The notes below the pieces were generated by a model. That model saw nothing but the letters and a program-made list of their open reading frames with translations. It ran no database searches and was not told the origin of the DNA. Shown one piece after another: positions 1 to 4,680 of a stretch of 8,827 bases of DNA. Origin of the DNA: Candidatus Saccharimonadota bacterium (GTDB taxonomy: Bacteria; Patescibacteriota; Saccharimonadia; Saccharimonadales; Saccharimonadaceae). The stretch is from the NCBI GenBank assembly GCA_028289095.1, contig JAQGGY010000027.1:1-8827 (forward strand), written 5' to 3'. The position numbers were made by a program, and so were the translations under genes. Position 1 is the stretch's first letter. Each line of letters opens with the position of its first letter.

Positions 1-47
1 TTCTGAATACTCAGAGCGGACGGCGAGGAAACAAGGAGTAAACAATT

Positions 48-767
48 ATGGCAGTAGATGTCGATATTAAAGCTTTGCTCGAAGCTGGAGTCCACTTTGG
101 ACACAAAACGAGCCGTTGGCACCCTAAGATGGCACCTTACATTCACAGTAAGCGCCAAGACAGCCACATCATTGACCTGACTAAAACAGTTGAAGGCCTA
201 GATGTTGCATTACCATTCCTTACAAAAGTAGCGGCAAGTGGTAAACAAGTACTATTCGTTGGTACAAAAAAGCAAGCAAAAGACATTGTCCGTCTTGCAG
301 CTGAAAAAATCAACCAACCATACGTTACTGAACGTTGGGTTGGCGGCATGCTGACAAACGTCGACACTGTTACTCAGCAAATCAAGAAACTAAAAGATCT
401 TGAAAAGCGAATGGCAGCGGGTGACCTTGAAAAGCGCTACAACAAACTAGAAGTACAGCGCTTCCAGGAAGAAATCGATGAACTGAACGTTAAATACGGC
501 GGTATCAAAGACCTAAATGGCAAGCCAGGTGCAATCGTTGTTATCGACGTTATCACTGATGCAAATGCAGTTAAAGAAGCAAAGACACTTGGTGTTCCAG
601 TTGTTGGACTTGTTGATACAAACGCTAACCCTAGCGATATCGGCTATGTTGTTCCAGGCAACGACGACGCTATCAAGGGTGTGCAATTGCTACTTGATTA
701 CTTTACAGCCGCAGTCGCTGAAGGCGCCGGCTCACAAAAACCAGCTGATAAACCTGAGGAGAAATAA
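48..767 (+). CDS. rpsB: 30S ribosomal protein S2
   Basis: Ribosomal protein S2 is a component of the 30S subunit that sits between head and body and helps recruit S1 or its equivalents. The 239-residue product has the usual family length. Its N-terminus carries the family hallmarks: GVHFGHKT at residues 15-22, then RWHPKMAPYI and the DLTKT segment. RWVGGMLTN follows near residues 96-104, and the GAIVVIDV and GVPVVGLVDTN blocks lie in the C-terminal half. The last ten or so residues are a charged Lys/Glu/Pro tail that is probably flexible. The ATG is preceded by AAGGAG at 33-38, nine bases upstream, which fixes the start. The promoter lies left of the window. tsf begins 2 bases after the stop, so the two are almost certainly co-transcribed, as in most bacteria. 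Confidence 0.98.
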   Translation: MAVDVDIKALLEAGVHFGHKTSRWHPKMAPYIHSKRQDSHIIDLTKTVEGLDVALPFLTKVAASGKQVLFVGTKKQAKDIVRLAAEKINQPYVTERWVGGMLTNVDTVTQQIKKLKDLEKRMAAGDLEKRYNKLEVQRFQEEIDELNVKYGGIKDLNGKPGAIVVIDVITDANAVKEAKTLGVPVVGLVDTNANPSDIGYVVPGNDDAIKGVQLLLDYFTAAVAEGAGSQKPADKPEEK

Positions 768-769
768 TA

Positions 770-1366
770 ATGGGCGTTTCTATTGATGACATTAAAAAGC
801 TAAAAGAACTTACTGGTGTTGGTTTGACTGACGCCAAGGTTGCGCTTGTTGCAGCTGATGGTAATTTTGACAAAGCACTAGAAGAAATGCGCAAAAAAGG
901 CCTAACAAAGGCCGAGAAAAAAGGCGACCGCGAAACCCGTGAAGGGGTGATCGATAGCTATGTGCACTCAAACCGCATCGGCGTTGTCGTTGAAGTAAAC
1001 TGCGAAACGGACTTCGTTGCTCGCCTTGATGATTTCAAGGAACTTGCACACCAAATCGCTATGCAGATTGCGGCGATGTCACCGGAATACGTTTCACAAG
1101 AAGATATTCCAGCTGAAGAAATTGAACGCGTAAAAGCGGAATTACTTGCCAGCGAAGAACTTCAAAAGAAACCTGAAGAAATGCGTGAAAAAATTGTTGA
1201 AGGCCAGCTCAAAAAACACTTTGCAGAAAAAGTACTGATGAGCCAGACATACATCCTTGATGACAGCATGACTGTCGAGGGTCGTATCAAAGATCAAATC
1301 GCAAAAAGCGGCGAAAACATTCGTGTTAGCCAATTCAAGCGAATTGAACTTGGCGTGACTGCATAA
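770..1366 (+). CDS. tsf: Elongation factor Ts (short form)
   Basis: EF-Ts is the cytoplasmic guanine-nucleotide exchange factor that regenerates EF-Tu-GTP from EF-Tu-GDP. The N-terminal UBA-like domain is clear at residues 5-45 (KELTGVGLTDAKVAL, then LEEMRKKGL). The EF-Tu-contacting motif TDFVAR is at 80-85, preceded by VNCE. The C-terminal core ends with a GENIRVSQFKRIELG-type block. At 198 residues it resembles the short EF-Ts of Thermus rather than the roughly 280-residue E. coli form, so it should lack the long insertion of the latter. GAGGAG inside the end of rpsB serves as its ribosome binding site, and only 2 bases separate the genes, which suggests translational coupling. A strong terminator follows within 20 bases. 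pyrH, the frequent next gene in other bacteria, is not here. Confidence 0.97.
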   Translation: MGVSIDDIKKLKELTGVGLTDAKVALVAADGNFDKALEEMRKKGLTKAEKKGDRETREGVIDSYVHSNRIGVVVEVNCETDFVARLDDFKELAHQIAMQIAAMSPEYVSQEDIPAEEIERVKAELLASEELQKKPEEMREKIVEGQLKKHFAEKVLMSQTYILDDSMTVEGRIKDQIAKSGENIRVSQFKRIELGVTA

Positions 1367-1384
1367 GATACGTACGATCTAAAT

Positions 1385-1416
1385 AAAAAACCGGCTACTA
1401 GTTAGTCGGTTTTTTT
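1385..1416. terminator. Intrinsic terminator, probably bidirectional, between tsf and a convergent gene
   Basis: The stem ACCGGCTA / TAGTCGGT pairs 1390-1397 with 1403-1410 (one G-T pair) around a 5-base loop. It is flanked by an A-run (1385-1390) and a T-run (1410-1416), so the stem can extend with A-T pairs. The matching A and T tracts let it work in both directions. That suits its position between tsf (plus) and the convergent minus-strand gene ending at 1439. Confidence 0.9.
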
Positions 1417-1438
1417 ATTCGTTTAGTAATCGACACTT

Positions 1439-1927
1439 TTATAGCGAGTCTTGTAGGGTATTGTAGTATTTAGCATCTAAAGAAATGACGTGTTTTTTGG
1501 AGGTAGATTCCAGCCTCATATCTCGCACTATTAGATTTGCATCGTTGTAGTAGGAAATATCTATTATGCTATTCGTATCGGGCGCACGGAATGTTATGTA
1601 ATCGTACGTATAGCCGGAACTGGATGTTACAGCCGAATCTTGAGTTTCTAGGTGGGATGCTTTGTGAAAGTACGTTACTAACTGATCTTGATTAAGGTCA
1701 GTCGCGTAATAATAAGTTGTACTTGGATTTGAGTCGCAGATGACAAGGTTTATATAACAACCCGTATCTTTTTTACCAATATACTCAAGCTTTTCTCCGA
1801 GCGGGTATGACACGATGGCAGTATAGGCCCACCAGGATAGTATCGCTAGTAAGGATGCGCCGACAACTGTGCCAATGATATATATTTTTTTACGAGATTT
1901 TTTAGGTTGTGACGATACTGATTTCAT
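1439..1927 (-). CDS. Membrane-anchored extracytoplasmic protein of unknown function
   Basis: The family is not recognised. The 162-residue product begins with a Lys/Arg-rich stretch (residues 9-14, KKSRKK), followed by one hydrophobic segment at about 15-38 (YIIGTVVGASLLAILSWWAY). The predicted topology is N-inside with about 120 residues outside the membrane. The outer part is rich in Tyr, Ser and Thr and has just two cysteines, C57 and C64, close enough for a disulfide loop. It has an alternating hydrophobic pattern typical of a small beta-rich domain (YDYITFRAP, IIDISYY). There is no lipobox, so it is a membrane anchor rather than a lipoprotein. The gene is divergent from the 2049 gene and convergent with tsf. 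No Shine-Dalgarno sequence precedes the ATG, and a -10-like box lies only 8 bases upstream, so the mRNA may be leaderless. Hydrophobic N-terminus, length and clean flanks support a real gene. Confidence 0.8.
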   Translation of the reverse strand: MKSVSSQPKKSRKKIYIIGTVVGASLLAILSWWAYTAIVSYPLGEKLEYIGKKDTGCYINLVICDSNPSTTYYYATDLNQDQLVTYFHKASHLETQDSAVTSSSGYTYDYITFRAPDTNSIIDISYYNDANLIVRDMRLESTSKKHVISLDAKYYNTLQDSL

Positions 1928-1935
1928 ATAAAGCT

Positions 1936-1944
1936 ATAGTATCA
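1936..1944 (-). promoter_or_regulatory. Extended -10 promoter element for the minus-strand anchored protein
   Basis: Read on the minus strand this is TGATACTAT, an extended -10 form (TGn plus TACTAT). It overlaps an alternative TATGAT at 1941-1946. No good -35 sits at 17 bases. The distance to the ATG at 1927 is so short that the transcript would start at or a few bases before the start codon. Confidence 0.45.
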
Positions 1945-1947
1945 TAT

Positions 1948-1976
1948 TTGAATAAAATGGTTTTTTATGTTAAAAT
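1948..1976 (+). promoter_or_regulatory. Sigma-70-type promoter for the secreted-protein pair
   Basis: TTGAAT (1948-1953), a 17-base spacer, and TAAAAT (1971-1976) match the -35 and -10 consensus at 4 of 6 and 5 of 6 positions. Transcription would start around 1982-1984, exactly where a hairpin begins. A second AT-rich -10-like stretch (TATATT, TATTAT) lies at 2016-2023 but has no convincing -35. Confidence 0.6.
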
Positions 1977-1981
1977 TAGCG

Positions 1982-2010
1982 CAATCTTCAATAGAAAACT
2001 ATTAAGATTG
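1982..2010 (+). promoter_or_regulatory. Dyad/hairpin at the predicted 5' end of the mRNA
   Basis: CAATCTT (1982-1988) pairs with AAGATTG (2004-2010), and AATAG (1990-1994) pairs with CTATT (1999-2003). One C (1989) is bulged and the loop is AAAA. That is 12 base pairs with no U-run after it, so it is not a terminator. It would form the first structure of a transcript from the promoter at 1948-1976. It could be a 5' stabilising stem or a DNA operator for a dimeric repressor. Confidence 0.6.
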
Positions 2011-2048
2011 TACGTTATATTATAGAAATAGTGGGTTCAGGTATGAGT

Positions 2049-2468
2049 ATGAAGCGAAAAATGCTTTTTGCGTTTTTTTGTGCAGTTATTATTATCGCTG
2101 CTGCAATCTTTTTCTTTGTTAGCAATAACACGACTTTGTCTGAAGATCCTTTGCCGGCACAGACAACTCAAGCGCCTTCACTCACTAGTGAGAATGCGCA
2201 AGCATTAGAAAGGTTACTTGGCAGCTCTGATAAAAACGAGCAGGCTCAAGCACTCGCTCCAGGGCTACGTGACGGTGAGTGGGCCAGCAATGAAGTTTTG
2301 CCTGATGGTGCGACATTAACGATCCAGCATGATACCTTTACGGTTGATGCGGATGGCTATGGTCAAGTTGATGCTGTTGTTGGCGGCACACTTGATGCAC
2401 GATTTATACTCGGCCTTGTGTTTATTAACGACCAGTGGCTGATCTACACGACCGAACAGAAAGGCTGA
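2049..2468 (+). CDS. Membrane-anchored extracytoplasmic protein, NTF2-like in appearance
   Basis: The family cannot be named with certainty. From ATG 2049 the product has 139 residues: MKRK, one long hydrophobic segment (about 5-24, LFAFFCAVIIIAAAIFFFV), a Ser/Thr/Pro/Gln-rich linker to about residue 50, then a compact domain of about 90 residues. That domain starts with a helix-like LERLLGSSDKNEQAQAL and ends in beta-rich strands (FTVDADGYGQVDAVVGG, FILGLVFINDQWLIY). The order recalls the small NTF2-like/SnoaL-like domains found on anchored proteins, but this is fold-level guesswork. The start is uncertain: GTG 2031, ATG 2043 and ATG 2049 are all in frame. I chose 2049 because AGG at 2039-2041 lies 7 bases upstream and the N-terminus becomes a classical MKRK anchor. 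The stop is 23 bases before the preferred hydrolase start, so the two probably form one transcript. Confidence 0.8.
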   Translation: MKRKMLFAFFCAVIIIAAAIFFFVSNNTTLSEDPLPAQTTQAPSLTSENAQALERLLGSSDKNEQAQALAPGLRDGEWASNEVLPDGATLTIQHDTFTVDADGYGQVDAVVGGTLDARFILGLVFINDQWLIYTTEQKG

Positions 2469-2491
2469 GGCAGTTGAGAAACAGAGTTGCG

Positions 2492-3910
2492 ATGCGTATC
2501 AGCAGTTTAGCGGTACTCATATTTTTAATCTGTGGGTCATTTGGTAATATTCAGATGGCAAGTGCCAGTAGTCACGTAAGATGTAAGAGTGAATTTGGCT
2601 CAAAGGTGCCAGTTTTAATGGTGCATGGGTTTAATTCAAATGCAGATATTTGGCGTGGTTCCGGATCATTATCTGAAGTTCTACAAGACATAGACGGTAT
2701 AGATCCCGTTTATTTTGATTACAGTGCGGTTCACTCTCAATGGGTCACTAATCAAGCCATCGGGCCAAGTCTCGCAAACACTATCGATTGCCTGGCGCAG
2801 ACTTCATTGAAAAATGGAGGCAAAGGCAAGGTAATTGTTATTGGGCACTCGATGGGCGGATTGGCAACTCGGTATGCAGCCAGCCAGACCGTTGATGGTC
2901 GAAAAGTTGCTGATCAAATTGGACTAGTCATTACACTCGGTACTCCTCATAAAGGCAGTAGCTTGGGCAATATCGGTACGCAGACGGCTACATTTGTTTG
3001 TCGGTCTGCCGTAGCCAATTTTGTTCCAATCCTATCAATCTTCGTATCTGCAGATGACTGTCTTGCGAACTTGGCGTTGAAAGGTCTGGGAGTAGGCTCA
3101 AAAGAGTTGCAAGCCTTGCCCCCATTTCCAGCAAATATTCCCGTCAGGGCAATTGCAGGCAACACAAGAATTTTCGTCCAGCTGTTTTATACGGATATTG
3201 TGAAAGAAGGAACAAGTGACCTTGTCGTTGGGGTTGATTCTGCGACTGCAGAGTTTACTGATACTCGAAAAGGTGACGGAAAGTTTGAATTTAGTTGTGA
3301 TTTACGCCGTTATGGACAAGGTGTAAACACTAGTCTTCAAGGTGGTCAATGCTCGCACAATGGTATGTACAAAACCGGTTATGTTCAAGAATCGGTTAAG
3401 CAGGGTGTTGAAGAATACCTTAGTAGTACTACACGACCGCCCGTGCCAACAGGACGCATTGTCACGTTATTTAATAAATTGACAATGACGTATTTGAATG
3501 TTTGGGAGGGTGCTCAGAGTATACCGGGGCAGGTCGAGAATATTGTTGATCATTCGCTTTGTAAAGACATTGCCGCTAAGTGTCCGCACATTTTTATAGC
3601 TAATCTTGATTCAGACTATGGAATGACGACATATGGTGATGATCCGCTTGCAACAATTGCCCAGACCGGATGTACTCAATCGACAACGACCGCGCCTTCA
3701 CCGTTGCAGCTAGTCGAAACTTTCGACATCGACGGGGTAGCAACTGATTACTATATTCAGAACTGTTCAGCTGGACAGTCGGGTGTTGAAGTAGTGCATT
3801 ACTGGTATGTCGCAAATCGTGACGTGCTAGTAACTACAAAGCGTACGAGCGCAGATGAAGTGTCATTAGACAACCTTCGGGCTGTTCTGCGAAACGCCAC
3901 CTGGCAATAA
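2492..3910 (+). CDS. Secreted alpha/beta-hydrolase, lipase/esterase-like, with extra C-terminal domain
   Basis: This is a serine hydrolase, probably a lipase or esterase, exported by a signal peptide (residues 1-25, hydrophobic core SLAVLIFLICG, likely cleavage after ASA). The hydrolase domain spans about 34-315. It has the oxyanion VHGFNS (44-49), the nucleophile elbow GHSMGG with Ser120, and LVITLGTPHKGS (145-156). A likely acid is Asp243 in SDLVVGVDS, and a likely His289 lies in CSHNGM. These elements match lipase-like hydrolases of the PGAP1/actinobacterial type. Residues about 321-472 form an additional domain I cannot assign. The mature protein has ten cysteines, consistent with disulfides outside the membrane. 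The reading frame is open from GTG 2435 (491 residues), and TTG 2474 is another option. ATG 2492 was preferred because it gives a normal signal peptide, though its ribosome binding site is weak. The substrate is unknown. Lipid scavenging from a host is conceivable. Confidence 0.85.
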   Translation: MRISSLAVLIFLICGSFGNIQMASASSHVRCKSEFGSKVPVLMVHGFNSNADIWRGSGSLSEVLQDIDGIDPVYFDYSAVHSQWVTNQAIGPSLANTIDCLAQTSLKNGGKGKVIVIGHSMGGLATRYAASQTVDGRKVADQIGLVITLGTPHKGSSLGNIGTQTATFVCRSAVANFVPILSIFVSADDCLANLALKGLGVGSKELQALPPFPANIPVRAIAGNTRIFVQLFYTDIVKEGTSDLVVGVDSATAEFTDTRKGDGKFEFSCDLRRYGQGVNTSLQGGQCSHNGMYKTGYVQESVKQGVEEYLSSTTRPPVPTGRIVTLFNKLTMTYLNVWEGAQSIPGQVENIVDHSLCKDIAAKCPHIFIANLDSDYGMTTYGDDPLATIAQTGCTQSTTTAPSPLQLVETFDIDGVATDYYIQNCSAGQSGVEVVHYWYVANRDVLVTTKRTSADEVSLDNLRAVLRNATWQ

Positions 3911-3929
3911 ATAAATGAATGAATGAATA
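3906..3929 (+). repeat. Tetranucleotide repeat AATR x6 over the hydrolase stop codon
   Basis: Six units of AATA/AATG run without interruption (AATA, AATA, AATG x3, AATA). They include the TAA stop of the hydrolase at 3908-3910. Slippage would change only the trailer or the last residue, so an effect on the protein is unlikely. Confidence 0.8.
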
Positions 3930-3948
3930 GTTAAATCTATAAAGAATA

Positions 3949-3990
3949 GCCCCGACCACTTTCAGATGTATATCTGAAAGTGGTCGGGGC
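3949..3990. terminator. Perfect 19-bp hairpin, terminator of the hydrolase transcript
   Basis: Bases 3949-3967 pair without mismatch with 3972-3990 around the 4-base loop GTAT. The GC-rich base of the stem is GCCCCGACC / GGTCGGGGC. The downstream T-tract is imperfect (GCTTTAATTT), and the other side is also AT-rich. It probably ends the hydrolase mRNA. The length and perfection of the stem are more than a terminator needs, so a dispersed palindromic repeat is an alternative. Confidence 0.75.
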
Positions 3991-4023
3991 GCTTTAATTT
4001 GTTAATTATTGCCTATGATTGAC

Positions 4024-4052
4024 TTGACAAAAAAGGATAAATAAGCTATTAT
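4024..4052 (+). promoter_or_regulatory. Near-consensus sigma-70-type promoter for the VFD-motif protein
   Basis: TTGACA (4024-4029, 6/6), a 17-base spacer, and TATTAT (4047-4052, 5/6). This is the best promoter match in the window. The start would fall near 4059, giving a leader of about 33 bases with AAGGA at 4081-4085 before ATG 4092. It implies a strongly expressed, independently transcribed gene. Confidence 0.85.
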
Positions 4053-4091
4053 GAATCTAAAGCATAAGCTAAAACAAAAAAAGGAAAAATA

Positions 4092-4469
4092 ATGGAACCT
4101 ATACCTACGCCAACTAACGAAAGTCAGCCCAAATCTGTATTTGATTATAGTAAGTATAACCAGCCGGATGTCGCTGAACCTGCCAAAGCGGATGAGCCAG
4201 CCGAATCTGTGTTCGATTTTACTGAGCACCAAGATGGTCAAAAAACGTTTGCAGAATCAGTCCAGGCGATTGACGAACAGAACAACGCGACAAAAGTGTT
4301 TGATCCGAGTGATGCGAATATCGAATCTGGAAACTCAATACTACGTGATTTAACGCCAGCCGAAATCAACGAAAAGGCATTGAATGACCAGCATGCTGAA
4401 CAATTAACTACAAGTACAGGAAAATTCCTCGGTAGCAATATCGTAAATAGGCTTTTCCATCGCGGCTAG
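4092..4469 (+). CDS. Small acidic, probably disordered protein with three VFD motifs
   Basis: The family is not recognised. The 125-residue product has no signal peptide or membrane segment and is rich in Asp, Glu, Gln, Asn, Pro and Ala, which suggests intrinsic disorder. A short motif recurs three times: SVFDYS at 15-20, SVFDFT at 39-44 and KVFDPS at 68-73. It is spaced by 24 and 29 residues with little else shared. A conserved-looking, more basic tail follows: LRDLTPAEINEKAL at 84-97, then GKFLGSNIVNRLFHRG at the end, perhaps an amphipathic helix. Such a layout (motif array plus terminal helix) suits a cytoplasmic scaffold or adaptor, but no function can be assigned. A strong promoter and a clear ribosome binding site (AAGGA, 6 bases before ATG) support a real, well-expressed gene. 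A terminator lies about 60 bases downstream. Confidence 0.75.
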   Translation: MEPIPTPTNESQPKSVFDYSKYNQPDVAEPAKADEPAESVFDFTEHQDGQKTFAESVQAIDEQNNATKVFDPSDANIESGNSILRDLTPAEINEKALNDQHAEQLTTSTGKFLGSNIVNRLFHRG

Positions 4470-4483
4470 GCGACTAGTATAAT
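4454..4483 (+). promoter_or_regulatory. Possible promoter for a small RNA
   Basis: A perfect -10 hexamer TATAAT is at 4478-4483, just after the stop codon of the VFD-motif gene. The -35 is weak: TTTCCA at 4454-4459 with an 18-base spacer matches 4 of 6. Transcription would start near 4490, at the head of the structured region. Confidence 0.4.
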
Positions 4484-4519
4484 CGCGAAAAAGTGACGAG
4501 AACATTCACCTTCGTCCAA

Positions 4520-4603
4520 TATGGAAGATCCGGCTAGGAATGGCCGGGTTTTCTTATGTAGGCAAAAGGAATGAATAATATATTTCACTAGCCATCTTCC
4601 ATA
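4520..4603. repeat. Inverted repeat forming a 16-bp long-range stem
   Basis: TATGGAAGAT (4520-4529) is perfectly complementary to ATCTTCCATA (4594-4603). GGCTAG (4532-4537) is complementary to CTAGCC (4588-4593), which directly adjoins the first arm. Only two C residues (4530-4531) are bulged. The enclosed 50 bases (4538-4587) are mostly AT-rich. The ends read TA...TA, so a small TA-flanked inverted-repeat element is an alternative to an RNA stem. Confidence 0.8.
4525..4555 (+). terminator. Intrinsic terminator with GGAA tetraloop after the VFD-motif gene
   Basis: CCGGCTA (4530-4536) pairs with TGGCCGG (4541-4547), including one T-G pair, around the loop GGAA (4537-4540). A run GTTTTCTT follows. 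The stem can extend outward with AAGAT against GTTTT. It is well placed to end the 4092-4469 transcript. Its 5' arm is shared with the long-range stem of the inverted repeat. Confidence 0.75.
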
Positions 4604-4604
4604 C

Positions 4605-4626
4605 ACACCGCTTCGGCGGTGTTTTT
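4605..4626 (+). terminator. Second intrinsic terminator, UUCG-capped
   Basis: ACACCGC (4605-4611) pairs with GCGGTGT (4616-4622) across the extra-stable TTCG loop, followed by a T-run (4622-4626). It sits 2 bases after the long-range stem and about 23 bases before the frr -10 box. It should end any RNA from 4490 and insulate frr from upstream transcription. Confidence 0.85.
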
Positions 4627-4645
4627 ACTATTTAAACGCTATATT

Positions 4646-4654
4646 TGCTATAAT
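4646..4654 (+). promoter_or_regulatory. frr: Extended -10 promoter for the frr operon
   Basis: TGCTATAAT is a perfect extended -10 (TGn plus TATAAT at 4649-4654). The -35 is poor; TTTACT at 4624-4629 would require a 19-base spacer and overlaps the preceding terminator's T-run. The start would be near 4661, leaving a leader of about 20 bases with GAGGA before ATG 4681. Confidence 0.75.
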
Positions 4655-4680
4655 TACGACAGAATAAAACGAGGAAAATT

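Larger units (their letters stand above)
4490..4626 (+). ncRNA. Candidate structured RNA (small RNA or 3'UTR element)
   Basis: This stretch of about 137 bases has no convincing ORF but has layered base pairing. There is a 5' hairpin (GACGAG 4495-4500 with TTCGTC 4511-4516, one G-T pair). A long-range stem joins 4520-4537 with 4588-4603. A 7-bp UUCG-capped terminator ends at a U-run (4605-4626). A perfect TATAAT lies at 4478-4483. The hairpin at 4530-4547 uses bases that also belong to the long stem, so two folds compete. It does not show the recognisable cores of SRP RNA, RNase P RNA or tmRNA. It could be a new small RNA, a processed 3'UTR of the upstream gene, or a degenerate miniature inverted-repeat element. 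Confidence 0.45.

Noticed and set aside
2..15. Short dyad TCTGA-ATAC-TCAGA in the rpsB leader, possible S2 autoregulatory site
   Set aside because: Only 5 base pairs, and most of the leader lies outside the window, so the structure cannot be judged.
4002..4241. Minus-strand open frame of 79 codons across the promoter and start of the VFD-motif gene
   Set aside because: It overlaps a near-consensus promoter and a supported gene, has no ribosome binding site, and has a composition typical of a complement-strand shadow.
4571..4591. Tiny open frame (ATG to TAG, six codons) within the structured region
   Set aside because: The AGGA directly abuts the ATG with no spacing, and the frame lies between two terminators; there is no sign of a leader peptide.
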